Source: Nonomuraea glycinis
GTDB taxonomy: Bacteria > Actinomycetota > Actinomycetes > Streptosporangiales > Streptosporangiaceae
NCBI RefSeq assembly: GCF_014646515.1
Contig: NZ_BMNK01000001.1
Coordinates: forward strand, 164,737-228,736
Direction of reading: 5' to 3'
DNA length: 64,000 nucleotides
The first letter of the stretch is position 1. Each line of letters opens with the position of its first letter. The notes beneath the pieces are model-generated. The model did not search any database and was not told where the DNA came from. It was given only the letters and a program-made list of their open reading frames with translations. The position numbers and the translations under genes are program-made. This document shows, piece after piece, positions 52,090-62,965 of the stretch.

Positions 52090-53139
52090 CTACGACGGCG
52101 AGACGGCGAGGATCTTGTCGTCGCCGTCGCGCTCGTCGCCTCGGCCGTCCTTGTTGCTGGTGCTCACCCACAGGCCGCCGTCGGGGGTGGTGGTCACCGC
52201 GCGGAGCCGGCCGTACGTGTTCGTGAAGTGCGCGACCGGCGTGCCCGGCGCGCCGTCCGCCGCCAGCGGGATCTGCCACAGGCGCTCGCCTTGCAGCGCG
52301 CCCATCCACAGGGAGCCGCCGGCGTAGGCCAGGCCGGACGGTGAGGCCTCGGAGGTGTCCCAGGTGACGATCGGGTCGGTGAAGTCGGGATCGTCGCCGC
52401 GGCCCTCGACCTCCGGCCAGCCGTAGTTGGCGCCCGGCTCGATCCGGTTGAGCTCGTCGAAGGTGCTGGCGCCGAACTCCGAGGCGTACATTCTGCCCGA
52501 GTCGTCCCAGGCCAGGCCCTGCACGTTGCGGTGGCCGAGGCTGTAGACGAGCGTGCCGAACGGGTTGCCCGGCGCGGGGGCGCCGTCGGCCGTCATGCGC
52601 AGGATCTTGCCGGCCAGGGAGTCGCGCCGCTGGGCGAGGTCCCCGTCGCCGGTCTCCCCGGTGCCGGCGTACAGGTGGCCGTCGGGGCCGAATGCCAGCC
52701 GGCCCCCGTTGTGGATGCCGCCCTTGGGGATGCCCGCCACGATGACCCGCGGCTGCGACAGGGTGTCGCCGCTGAGGCGGTAGCGGACGATCCTGTTGTC
52801 CGAGGCGGCGGTGTAGTAGAAGAACACCTGCTCGTTCTTGACCGCCACGCCCAGCAGGCCGCCCTCACCGTCGGGGACGACGCCGTCGATCGTGCCCAGC
52901 GCGGTGACCTGGCCGTTCTGGCCCACTCGCAGCAGCCTGGCCGTGTCGCGCTCGGTCACCAGCGCGTCGCCACCCGGCAGGAAGGCGATCGCCCACGGCA
53001 CGGCGAGGTCGCGCGCCACCACCCGGGGCTCGCCCGGCGGCGCGGCCGCGGACACCGACGCCGTCGGCGAGGCGTCCCCTCCGGCGCTGGAGCAGGCGGT
53101 GAGCACCGTCAACAACATGATCGTCCATAGCTTCCTCAT
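52090..53139 (-). CDS. Glucose/sorbosone dehydrogenase-like lipoprotein
   Basis: A 349-residue exported beta-propeller. The lipobox is LLTVLTAC, so the mature protein is lipid-anchored outside the cell. Propeller marks: VPWAIAFLPGGDALVTERD, KGGIHNGGRLAFGPDGHLYAGTGE, GHRNVQGLAWD and ANYGWPEVEG. Family members oxidise aldoses with PQQ; substrate and cofactor use here are unproven. Start is uncertain among 53139, 53148 and 53154 (GTG), all with weak ribosome-binding sites. It ends three bases from the convergent VanW gene. Confidence 0.88.
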   Translation of the reverse strand: MRKLWTIMLLTVLTACSSAGGDASPTASVSAAAPPGEPRVVARDLAVPWAIAFLPGGDALVTERDTARLLRVGQNGQVTALGTIDGVVPDGEGGLLGVAVKNEQVFFYYTAASDNRIVRYRLSGDTLSQPRVIVAGIPKGGIHNGGRLAFGPDGHLYAGTGETGDGDLAQRRDSLAGKILRMTADGAPAPGNPFGTLVYSLGHRNVQGLAWDDSGRMYASEFGASTFDELNRIEPGANYGWPEVEGRGDDPDFTDPIVTWDTSEASPSGLAYAGGSLWMGALQGERLWQIPLAADGAPGTPVAHFTNTYGRLRAVTTTPDGGLWVSTSNKDGRGDERDGDDKILAVSPS

Positions 53140-53177
53140 GTGTCCCATACTCACCCCAGGGCCATAAAGTTTCGTGC

Positions 53178-54086
53178 ATGGAAACCTGGGTCCCGTCCGG
53201 CGAGGTCGCCGAAGCCCTGTCAGCCCTGCCCGATGTGCGCTGCTCCGTCTACGACGGCACGGGGCCGGAGCCCGGGGGGATCGAGGACGTCGAGGTGTGG
53301 ATCCCGCCGCTGATCCCGGTGCCCGACGTGCCGGGGACGCTGGCCAGGATGCGGTCGCTGCGCCTGCTGCAGACCGTCACCGCCGGCGTGGAGGCCTACC
53401 GGCCGCACCTGCCGGAGGGCGCGGTGCTCTGCAACGCCCGCGGCGTGCACGACGCCGGCACCGCGGAATGGGCCGTCGGCGCGATGATCGCGGTGATCCG
53501 GGAGTTCCCCGGCTTCACCGACGCGCAGCGCCGGGGCGAGTGGACCTACCACCACACCGGCGTGCTGGCCGACGCCACCGTGCTGATCGTCGGTTACGGC
53601 TCCATCGGCGCGGCGCTCGAAAGGCGGCTCGACGGCTTCGAGGTCGAGGTCGTACGGGTGGCCAGGCGGGCGCGCGAGGGGGTGCACGGCATGGCGGAGC
53701 TGCCCGCGCTGCTGCCCGCCGCCGACGTCGTGGTGCTGCTCGTGCCCGCCACCGAGGCGACCGCCGGCATGGTGGACGCCGCCTTCCTGGCGCGGATGAA
53801 GGACGGCGCCGTGCTCGTCAACGCCGCCAGGGGCGGGATCGTCGACACCGACGCGCTGGTCGCCGAGCTCAAAGACGGTAGGCTGCGAGCGGCACTCGAC
53901 GTGACCGCGCCCGAGCCGTTGCCGGAGGGCCACCCCCTCTGGAGCGCCCCCGGCGTTCTGATCACGCCGCACGTCGCGGGCAGCACCCCTGCCTCGGCGC
54001 GTCGCATGCTGCGGCTCATGCGCTCGCAAATGACTCGGCACCTCGCCGGCGATCCACTCGACAACGTCATCACCGACGCGTATTGA
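53178..54086 (+). CDS. D-isomer-specific 2-hydroxyacid dehydrogenase
   Basis: A 302-residue NAD(P)-dependent enzyme. The nucleotide fold has VLIVGYGSIGAALERRL (about 135-151); the catalytic Arg is in NAARGGIVD, the acid in DVTAPEPLPEGHPL and the His in ITPHVAG. Slightly short at the N-terminus compared with phosphoglycerate dehydrogenases. It reduces 2-keto acids; the precise substrate is unknown. A CGGACC-6-GGTCCG inverted repeat follows the stop at 54095-54112. Confidence 0.92.
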   Translation: METWVPSGEVAEALSALPDVRCSVYDGTGPEPGGIEDVEVWIPPLIPVPDVPGTLARMRSLRLLQTVTAGVEAYRPHLPEGAVLCNARGVHDAGTAEWAVGAMIAVIREFPGFTDAQRRGEWTYHHTGVLADATVLIVGYGSIGAALERRLDGFEVEVVRVARRAREGVHGMAELPALLPAADVVVLLVPATEATAGMVDAAFLARMKDGAVLVNAARGGIVDTDALVAELKDGRLRAALDVTAPEPLPEGHPLWSAPGVLITPHVAGSTPASARRMLRLMRSQMTRHLAGDPLDNVITDAY

Positions 54087-54182
54087 GAGGAATCCGGACC
54101 GTGGCTGGTCCGTGACCTTCAGTGCGTACGGTGGCGTCTAAGCAGGATTTCCTGACTGCCTGTCAAGGAGATCCTGGCGGCA

Positions 54183-56960
54183 ATGGGTCGGTGTGGTTAT
54201 CAGATCGGTGACGACATCGGCATTGTCACCACCCGCGCACCCACGACCGCACACACTGGCGATGTGCACCGCCGGGCTTCGGCGGTCACGGGAGCAGGGT
54301 TCGAGACGGGATGGGCAACGACTGTGATCCGCTGGCGTGATTCACGGGCACCTTTGACCGCCGCGACGGCGATCGGTGTGGCGGGTTTCGCGGCCGCGCT
54401 CCTCGCGGGCGGCCCGGCCCTCCTCGCCGGCTCCGTCGCCGGATTCCTCGCGGCCCTGCTGGCCGCGGCCTCCCTCCTGATCGCCTCGATCCAGCCGGTC
54501 GAGCACCGGACCATGGCGATGGGCACGCGCTGGATGGGCGGTGGCGCGGCCGTCTGGGCCGTGGGCATGGCCGTGCGCCCGTTCGCCGCGAGCTCCAGTT
54601 TCATGTCGAGCTTCGCCGACCTCCTCGTGCTGCTCGGCACCGTGCTGACGGGCGGCGGCGCGCTGATCGCCGCCGGTCGCAAGCTGTCGGCCATGACGGT
54701 GTTACGGCATCTCGCCGGCTCCTACCTCTGCGCCGCCTCGCTGTTCCTGATCGCCTGGGTGGCGGTGCTGCGGCAGGTCTACGCCGAGACCGCCGACCCC
54801 GCGCTGTTCACCTTCGCGCTGCTGCCGCCGATGCTCGCGCTGGTGGTGACCTGCGCGGTCATCCCGTCCGTGGTCACCGGCAGGTCCGCCGCCTGGCCGC
54901 TGGGCGCGGCGGGCGTCGCCGTGCTCGCCACCACGACGGTGGCCGGCATGGCCAGCGCCATGGCCCGGCTCGACGGCGGCCCGCCGCCGACCTGGAGCCT
55001 CACCCTCGCGCCGCTGGCGTTCCTGTTGCTGGCCGCCATCCCATGGATGCGCCCGCGCGAGATGCCGGCCGTGCCGCTCGTCGGCACCCTGATCTCGCTG
55101 GTGCCGCCGGCGCTGGTCGCCGTGGCGACCTGCACCATGCTCGTGCACCTGGCGAGCGGGCCAGGGCAGCATCCCGTCACCGGCGTGGTGGTGGTCGCCG
55201 CCTCGGTGGTCCTGCTCCTGCTGCTGCGCGTGTTCGTGCTGTCGGGGGTCAACATCCGGCTGCGCACGCTGGTCTCGCTCGGCGACAAGCAGCTCAGGGA
55301 CCTGGCCGAGAGCACCGGCGACGTGGTGCTCATCTGCGACTACGACGGCAAGGTGCATGAGATCGGCGCGGGGGTCGAGGCCACCTACGGCTACGGCCCC
55401 GACGAGCTGGTCGGTGGATCGATCTTCGACTACATCCACCCCGAGGACGTGCCGCAGATCAAGTCCTCGCTGCTCGCGATGGGCCTGGACGACGACGAGA
55501 ACGCCGAGTCCGGCGCCTGCATGATCGTCTGCCGGGTGCGCGGCGCGGACGGCACCTGGCGGCCCACCGAGTCCGTCGCCACCCGCCACGCGAGCGGTGA
55601 GGACCAGCTGCTGGTCACCGCGAGGGACGTGAGCGACGAGGAGGCGCTGCGCAACCAGGTGGCGCACCTCACCTTCCACGACGGCGTGACCGGCCTGCCC
55701 AACCGCTCCTACTTCGAGGAGCGCACCCGCGAGGTGCTCACCGGGCACGGCTCGGGGCACAGCACCGGGCACGTGGCCGTCATCTTCCTGGACCTCGACG
55801 GTTTCACCTCCGTCAACGACTCCGTCGGCCACGCCAGCGGCGACTACCTCCTCGGGCAGGCCGCGCGCCGGCTGCGCGGGGCCGTGCGCCCCGACGACAC
55901 GCTCGCCCGGTGGGGCGGCGACGAGTTCGCGGTGCTGGTGGAGACCGGCGGCGAGGCGCAGCACGCCGTCGACCTGGCCGAGCGGCTGGTGCGGACGGTC
56001 TCGCAGGAGCCGTTCCGGGTGGCCGACCGCGACGTGGCGCTCACCGCGAGCGTGGGCGTCGCCTTCGCCGAGGACGAGCTGCCCGCCGGCGACCTCATCC
56101 GCAACGCCGACGTGGCCATGGCCCGCGCCAAGGAGCTGGGCGGCCGCCGGGTCGAGGTGTTCGCCGCGCAGATGCACGCCGACGTGGTGCGCAGGCTGGA
56201 GCTGGCCGCCGACCTGCAGCGGGCGCTCATCGAGCAGCAGTTCGCCATCGAATACCAGCCGGTGGTGGACCTGGCGACCTCCCGGGTGACCGCAGTCGAG
56301 GCGCTCGTGCGCTGGTGGCGCGGCTCGGTGTTCGTGCCGCCCGACCAGTTCCTCGGCCCGGCCGAGGACACCGGCCTGATCGTGCCGCTGGGCGAGTGGA
56401 TCCTGCGCGAGTCCTGCCGCGAGGTGGCCGCCTGGCGCGCCTCGTCCTGGGACATCGGGCTGTCGCTCAACCTGTCGGCGCGTCAGATCACCGCGCCGAG
56501 GTTCGTCGAGACCGTCGAGGAGGCGCTGGCGGAGAGCGGGCTGCCGGCCTCCGCGCTCACCCTTGAGGTCATCGAGGAGATGCTCGTAGAGGACGCCGAG
56601 GAGACGATCAAGCGGCTGTCGGAGCTGCGCGCCCTGGGCGTACGCCTGGCCATCGACGACTTCGGCACCGGCTACGCCTCGCTGGCGTTCCTGCGGCAGT
56701 TGCCGGTCGACATGATCAAGATCGATCCGTCCTTCGTGTCGGGTCTCGGCCGGGACGACACGCTGACCCTGCTCACCCGCACCATCGTGCGGCTCGGCCA
56801 CGACCTCGGCCTCGTCGTGGTGGCCGAGGGGATCGAGCGGCCCGAGCAGCTCGAACTGCTGCGGGAGATGGGCTGCACCCGGGGGCAGGGCTTCCTGGTG
56901 GCCCGGCCGATGGCGGCCAGGGGCGTCGACTCGCTCATGCAGACGAGTCTCACTGTATGA
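54183..56960 (+). CDS. Membrane PAS-GGDEF-EAL cyclic-di-GMP protein 2
   Basis: A 925-residue protein. About 8-10 hydrophobic helices occupy residues 55-360, a PAS domain 375-490, GGDEF (578-582) with RPDD, an RxxD inhibitory-site match, before it, and EAL (706-708, in VEALVRW) with IDDFGTGYASL. Both catalytic sites look intact. The ATG lies 12 bases after AAGGAG, which is distant; a later start is possible since residues 1-50 are unlike the family. Codon 174 is TTA. The gene ends in a short repeat next to the ilvB promoter. Confidence 0.92.
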   Translation: MGRCGYQIGDDIGIVTTRAPTTAHTGDVHRRASAVTGAGFETGWATTVIRWRDSRAPLTAATAIGVAGFAAALLAGGPALLAGSVAGFLAALLAAASLLIASIQPVEHRTMAMGTRWMGGGAAVWAVGMAVRPFAASSSFMSSFADLLVLLGTVLTGGGALIAAGRKLSAMTVLRHLAGSYLCAASLFLIAWVAVLRQVYAETADPALFTFALLPPMLALVVTCAVIPSVVTGRSAAWPLGAAGVAVLATTTVAGMASAMARLDGGPPPTWSLTLAPLAFLLLAAIPWMRPREMPAVPLVGTLISLVPPALVAVATCTMLVHLASGPGQHPVTGVVVVAASVVLLLLLRVFVLSGVNIRLRTLVSLGDKQLRDLAESTGDVVLICDYDGKVHEIGAGVEATYGYGPDELVGGSIFDYIHPEDVPQIKSSLLAMGLDDDENAESGACMIVCRVRGADGTWRPTESVATRHASGEDQLLVTARDVSDEEALRNQVAHLTFHDGVTGLPNRSYFEERTREVLTGHGSGHSTGHVAVIFLDLDGFTSVNDSVGHASGDYLLGQAARRLRGAVRPDDTLARWGGDEFAVLVETGGEAQHAVDLAERLVRTVSQEPFRVADRDVALTASVGVAFAEDELPAGDLIRNADVAMARAKELGGRRVEVFAAQMHADVVRRLELAADLQRALIEQQFAIEYQPVVDLATSRVTAVEALVRWWRGSVFVPPDQFLGPAEDTGLIVPLGEWILRESCREVAAWRASSWDIGLSLNLSARQITAPRFVETVEEALAESGLPASALTLEVIEEMLVEDAEETIKRLSELRALGVRLAIDDFGTGYASLAFLRQLPVDMIKIDPSFVSGLGRDDTLTLLTRTIVRLGHDLGLVVVAEGIERPEQLELLREMGCTRGQGFLVARPMAARGVDSLMQTSLTV

Positions 56961-56979
56961 GACGAGTGTCCACTGAGTT
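56941..56979 (+). repeat. Two ~19-bp repeats across the stop of the GGDEF-EAL gene
   Basis: AGACGAGTCTCACTG (from 56941) and AGACGAGTGTCCACTG (from 56960) are near copies; the stop (56958-56960) lies at their junction. The second copy runs into the TTGACA box of the ilvB promoter. Confidence 0.6.
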
Positions 56980-57008
56980 GACACTTGGGCATTCGGAGCG
57001 GCTATGGT
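56978..57008 (+). promoter_or_regulatory. ilvB promoter
   Basis: TTGACA (56978-56983) is a perfect -35 box and TATGGT (57003-57008) a good -10 box, but the spacer is 19 bases. Transcription should start at about 57015, at or next to the ATG of the leader peptide. Confidence 0.6.
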
Positions 57009-57015
57009 GTAAGGC

Positions 57016-57066
57016 ATGCTTCGCAGTGAGATTCTCGTAGTACTTCGCCGGCGCGCAGGCCGTTAG
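57016..57066 (+). CDS. ilvB leader peptide, 16 residues
   Basis: ATG at 57016 opens MLRSEILVVLRRRAGR and stops with TAG at 57064. The run Ile-Leu-Val-Val-Leu is what a branched-chain attenuation peptide needs: the ribosome slows when charged Ile-, Leu- or Val-tRNA is scarce. It is followed by a hairpin and terminator before ilvB. The likely transcription start next to ATG makes it leaderless. Too short for ordinary gene calling. Confidence 0.82.
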   Translation: MLRSEILVVLRRRAGR

Positions 57067-57126
57067 CGAAGCACTTCGACCTGCGCGCCGCCCCAGTCCC
57101 ACCGCCGGTGGGGAGGGGCATTTTTT
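57049..57126 (+). terminator. ilvB attenuator: pause hairpin plus intrinsic terminator
   Basis: Arm GGCGCGCAGG (57050-57059) pairs perfectly with CCTGCGCGCC (57080-57089), a hairpin whose left arm lies within the end of the leader peptide, with CGAAG-CA-CTTCG nested in its loop. Then GCCCC...CCCACC-GCC-GGTGGG...GGGGC (57090-57119) is followed by six T (57121-57126), a clear terminator. An explicit antiterminator pairing was not found by eye. Confidence 0.82.
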
Positions 57127-57163
57127 ATGTCCTTAAGTGAGTAGCCACGCAAGGAACGAGCCG

Positions 57164-58896
57164 ATGACCGAACGGATGACAGGTGCACAGGCCCTGGTCA
57201 GGGCGCTGGAGCACGTGGGAGTCGACACCGTTTTCGGGATCCCGGGCGGCGCCATCCTGCCCGCCTACGATCCCCTTTACGACTCGGCCAAGGTCCGGCA
57301 CGTGCTTGTACGGCACGAGCAGGGGGCGGGACACGCGGCCGAGGGTTACGCCCAGGCCACCGGCCGGGTCGGGGTGTGCATGGCGACCAGTGGCCCCGGC
57401 GCGACCAACCTGGTCACCCCGATCGCCGACGCCTACATGGACTCGGTGCCGATGGTGGCCATCACCGGCCAGGTGGCCAGCGCGGCCATCGGCACGGACG
57501 CCTTCCAGGAAGCCGACATCTCCGGCATCACCATGCCGATCACCAAGCACAACTTCTTGATCACCGATCCGGACGACATCGCCCGCACGATCATGGAGGC
57601 GTTCCACATCGCCTCCACCGGCCGGCCCGGCCCGGTGCTGGTGGACATCTCCAAGGACGCGCTGCAGAAGGAGACCACGTTCGTCTGGCCGCCGACGATG
57701 CAGCTGCCCGGCTACCGGCCGGTGACCCGGCCGCACTCCAAGCAGATCCGTGAGGCGGCCAAGCTGATCGCCGAGGCCCGGCGCCCGGTGCTCTACGTCG
57801 GCGGCGGCGTGCACAAGGCGGGCGCCTCGGCGGACCTGCTGACGCTCGCCGAGCTGGTCCACATCCCGGTCGTCACCACGCTGATGGCCCGGGGCACCTT
57901 CCCCGACAGCCACCCCCAGCACATGGGCATGCCCGGCATGCACGGCTCGGTCTCCGCCGTCGGCGCGCTGCAGCAGGCGGACCTGCTCATCGCCCTGGGC
58001 GTCCGCTTCGACGACCGCGTCACCGGGCAGCTGTCCTCCTTCGCGCCGTACGCCAAGGTCGTGCACGCGGACATCGACCCGGCGGAGATCTCCAAGAACC
58101 GCCACGCCGACGTGCCGATCGTGGGCGACTGCAAGGATGTCATCCGTGACCTGATCGCCGCCCTCGAGACCGCCGGCGAGAAGGGCGACTACACCGACTG
58201 GTGGACCACGCTCAACGGCTACAAGGAGACCTACCCGCTGGGCTACGAGGAGTTCGAGGACGGCTCCCTGGCCCCCCAGTACGTCATGCAGCGGCTGAGC
58301 GCGATCGCCGGGCCGGACGCCTACTACGTGGCCGGGGTCGGCCAGCACCAGATGTGGGCCGCCCAGTTCATCGAGCACGAGCGGCCGGGCGCGTTCATCA
58401 ACTCGGGCGGCGCCGGCACGATGGGCTTCGCCGTCCCGGCCGCGATGGGCGCCAAGATGGGCCGGCCCGACGCGGTCGTGTGGGCCGTCGACGGCGACGG
58501 CTGCTTCCAGATGACCAACCAGGAGCTCGCCACCTGTGCCCTGGAGGGGGTGCCGATCAAGATCGCCGTTATCAACAACGGTAATCTCGGCATGGTTCGC
58601 CAGTGGCAGACCCTCTTCTATGACAAGCGTTACTCCAACACGAACCTGCAGGCGACGCGCCGCATCCCGGACTTCGTCAAGCTGGCGGAGGCCTATGGTT
58701 GTGTGGGCCTGCGATGCGAGCGCCCCGAGGACGTGGACGCGACCATCAAGAAGGCCATGGAGATCAACGACGTGCCGGTCGTGGTCGACTTCGTCGTCCA
58801 CCAGGACGCGATGGTCTGGCCCATGGTCGCGGCCGGGACGAGCAACGACGAGATCAAGATCGCCCGTGACATGGCGCCTAAGTGGGAGAACGAAGA

Positions 58897-58900
<4 letters not shown>
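57164..58900 (+). CDS. ilvB: Acetolactate synthase large subunit
   Basis: A 578-residue thiamine-diphosphate enzyme making acetolactate or acetohydroxybutyrate, first step of Val/Leu/Ile synthesis. The catalytic Glu is in [18 protein letters not shown] (about 47-64) and the cofactor-binding region is [18 protein letters not shown] through [13 protein letters not shown]. The ATG at 57164 has AAGGA eight bases upstream; GTG 57137 is less likely. Its stop overlaps ilvN by four bases. Expression is set by the attenuator upstream. Confidence 0.97.
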
Positions 58901-60531
<1,631 letters not shown>

Positions 60532-61049
60532 GCGGACGGCGTGCTCGTCGTCCGCGCCGCGGTCGCCTTCCACCGCACTCCCGAGCAGGCATCGCCGCTC
60601 GACCGAGGCGGCCCTGGTCATGCGGGCCGCCGCTGCAGCCCATCTGAGCCCCGCTGGACGCCGGGCGTCGTCCTCCGGCACGCGAGCGTGTAGAAGCCGC
60701 GTCACGGAGCGTTTCCATCTCTGCTGTGGCACCTCCCGTCAGTCGATATCGGGGGTGTCTGCCGAGCATGCCCGATGTGCGTATCCATGCTCCGTTTTCA
60801 ACTGACATGACCCAGTTTGCGCCAAGGGGGCGCTGCGCGATGGTCTGGAACTGGTCATGAGAAGCGGGAGTGCGTCTCAGCTAGGAACATCTATGCGTCA
60901 AGTGGGCCGATCTTCGGCATCGCTTCCCCCATGTGGCGTCTTCTCGCAGGTCAAGAGTGAAAATGCGAGAGTTTGTGGAAAGTAGGCGCCGGGCAGATCT
61001 TCTCCCGATAGCTACGGAGAGTAGTCGATCGGTATCAAGGAGATTCAGT
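60532..61049. other. 518-bp gene-poor interval
   Basis: No reading frame here has recognisable homology or a convincing start. Base composition changes from GC-rich (60532-60700) to notably AT-richer (60740-61049). The right part should contain the promoter and leader of the small secreted protein gene. Short open frames on both strands look like chance; a decayed gene in 60540-60700 is possible but unsupported. Confidence 0.6.
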
Positions 61050-61334
61050 ATGTACAGACAAGGGCTCATCCTGGCCGGGATCGTCGGCGGGATGGTCATG
61101 TTCGGCGGCTCCGCGCTAGCTGCGATGCCCAGCGCCCCCACCTCGGCGTCGGTCGGCTGGCCGCATGACGACCCGGACTTCGACAACAGGGTCATCATCT
61201 GCGGTGACGACAACATCTTCACCAAGGAAGCAGTCGACAAGAGCACCAGGGGCGTGCTCGTCCTGCAGACCGGCGACATCCTGAGCCAGATCCTCGGCAT
61301 CAAGAGCAAAGACTCGAAGTGCGTGATCAGCTAA
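61050..61334 (+). CDS. Small secreted protein with two cysteines
   Basis: A 94-residue product. AAGGAG stands seven bases before the ATG. Residues 1-25 (LILAGIVGGMVMFGGSALA) are a Sec signal peptide, cleaved after ALA. The mature 69-residue protein is acidic, with WPHDDPDFDNRVIICGDDN and SKDSKC; the two cysteines could form a disulfide. I do not recognise the family. It is not a chaplin or rodlin by sequence. AT-richer surroundings and a terminator hairpin after it mark a separate transcription unit. Confidence 0.8.
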   Translation: MYRQGLILAGIVGGMVMFGGSALAAMPSAPTSASVGWPHDDPDFDNRVIICGDDNIFTKEAVDKSTRGVLVLQTGDILSQILGIKSKDSKCVIS

Positions 61335-61366
61335 CGTTCACCCTCGGCGGCTGCGAAGCGTGACCC

Positions 61367-61391
61367 GGGGCCCGTCTACATGGCGGGCCCC
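61367..61391 (+). terminator. Hairpin after the small secreted protein gene
   Basis: GGGGCCCG and CGGGCCCC form a perfect 8-bp stem with a 9-base loop, about 33 bases after the stop. Nothing further is seen in the rest of the 238-base gap. Confidence 0.6.
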
Positions 61392-61572
61392 TCCACGTTG
61401 TCCGGCCCCGAATCCCGAAGGCCGCCACGAAGAAGCCGCAGGCGCTCCGGATCGCCCCCCCGCACACCGTGGCCGTCTTCCCCGCATCAGCCCGAAGCAC
61501 GCGGCGATCTGCGACCGCTGGAGGCCGCCCCCGATCAGGTCGCCCAGGCGGGACCGTACACGCCCTTCCGGG

Positions 61573-62751
61573 TCAGGGCAGGTTGCCCGCGGCGAGGTGG
61601 CCCCGGGACACCACGGCGACGATGTTCGCCACGGACAGGTCCTCGATCCGCTCCCACGGACGGCCGCGCAGCACGATGAAGTCGGCGCCGAGTCCGGGCG
61701 CGATGCGCCCCACCGGCATGCCGATGGCGTCGGCGGCGTCGGAGGTGGCCGCACGCAGCGCCGACGGGGCGTCGAGGCCGAGAACCTCGGCCATGTAGAC
61801 GACCTCGGCGCACTGGTCGCCGAAGCGCACGTGGAAGCCGTTGGCATCGGTGCCCAGCACGAACCGGACCCCCGCCCGCGCGGCCTCGGCGAACAGCTTG
61901 TCCCGCTGGGCCACCAACTCGGCGGCCTTGACCATGACGTCAGGAGGCACCGGGACGCGGCCCTCGGCGATCACCCTGCTGATCAGCAGCGTCGGAGCCA
62001 CCGGGGTGCCGCGCGCGGCCAGGGTCTCGGCCAGGTCGGCGCTCATCAACGTGCCGTGTTCGATGGAGTCCACGCCCTCCTCGACGGCGACGCGGATGCC
62101 GTCCTCGGAATGGGCGTGCGCGGCCACCGGCATGCCGAGCGCGTGCGCCTCGTCGACGATGGCCCCGACCTCCGCGCGGGTGTAGTTGCGCCAGGCGTGG
62201 CGGTCGCCGACCGACAGCACGCCGCCGCTCGTCGTGATCTTGATCCCGTGCAGGCCCGCCCTGGCCCAGGTACGCACCAGCTTGCGGCATTCGTCGGGAC
62301 CGTCGGCGGTCGGCTTGCGCAACGGATGCGCGGCCGGCACGAACAGGTCACCGTGCCCGGCGGTCATCCCCACCATGCCGAGCACCCTGATCCGCGGGCC
62401 AGGTAGCAGCCCCGCGTCGAAGGCCCGGGCCAGCGCCACCTGCGCCTCGTCGCCGGCCATGTCGCGCAGCGTCGTCACGCCGTGCCGCAGGGCGCGCTGG
62501 GCGTGCGCGACGCCGTGCAGCACCTGCTCGTCCCGGGTGGTGACCAGCGGCCAGGTGCTGAAGTCGGACCGGCCCTCACCGGCGTCGCCGATCAGGTGGA
62601 CGTGCGTGTCCACCAGACCGGGGATGACGCAGAGGTCGTCGTGTCGCTGCTCGGCGGGCCGCAGGCCGGTGATCCGGTCGGGCTCCCACTGGAGCTCGAC
62701 CGGGCCGCGAGGTTCTGTGCCGTCCCAGAGTGGGATTCCGTCAAGTCTCAT
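61573..62751 (-). CDS. Amidohydrolase (imidazolonepropionase/prolidase-like)
   Basis: A 392-residue TIM-barrel metal hydrolase. Metal-site residues: HVH in PGLVDTHVHL (about 63-72), the probable carboxylated Lys in GIKITTSGG, His in PVAAHAHS, His in SIEHGT and Asp in VLGTDANG. The N-terminal beta-sandwich and C-terminal DFIVLRGRPWERIEDL complete the fold. Family members act on cyclic amides or X-Pro dipeptides; substrate unknown. The ATG at 62751 has no ribosome-binding site, so it may be leaderless. Confidence 0.9.
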   Translation of the reverse strand: MRLDGIPLWDGTEPRGPVELQWEPDRITGLRPAEQRHDDLCVIPGLVDTHVHLIGDAGEGRSDFSTWPLVTTRDEQVLHGVAHAQRALRHGVTTLRDMAGDEAQVALARAFDAGLLPGPRIRVLGMVGMTAGHGDLFVPAAHPLRKPTADGPDECRKLVRTWARAGLHGIKITTSGGVLSVGDRHAWRNYTRAEVGAIVDEAHALGMPVAAHAHSEDGIRVAVEEGVDSIEHGTLMSADLAETLAARGTPVAPTLLISRVIAEGRVPVPPDVMVKAAELVAQRDKLFAEAARAGVRFVLGTDANGFHVRFGDQCAEVVYMAEVLGLDAPSALRAATSDAADAIGMPVGRIAPGLGADFIVLRGRPWERIEDLSVANIVAVVSRGHLAAGNLP

Positions 62752-62845
62752 ATCAAGGGATGACGCTACCGGACGGCCCTCTGACCTGCGTGGATGTCCC
62801 GTCCTCGCGCGCCGGGGACACTCGGCCCAGCTCGGGGGAAAGCAT

Positions 62846-62893
62846 GCGGGCCCGGCCACGGTCCGTTGCGGGGGGAGTCGCGGCCGGGCCCGC
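62846..62893. terminator. Hairpin downstream of the CAP-domain gene
   Basis: GCGGGCCCGGCC and GGCCGGGCCCGC form a perfect 12-bp stem around a 24-base loop, in the 214-base space between two minus-strand genes. No T-run is seen. The long loop makes it a moderate candidate. Confidence 0.5.
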
Positions 62894-62965
62894 CGGAGGG
62901 GAGCGTCGCGGGCGTGCGGTGGGAACCGGCACGGGTGGGGCCGGTGTGCCCGCGTGCTCCCTGGC

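Noticed and set aside
57137..57163. GTG at 57137 as ilvB start
   Set aside because: It lies just after the terminator, lacks a ribosome-binding site and adds nine residues before the normal family start at 57164.
60540..60808. A minus-strand gene or pseudogene between ilvC and the small secreted protein
   Set aside because: Open frames exist but have no motif, no good start and no homology I can recognise; reported only as a gene-poor interval.
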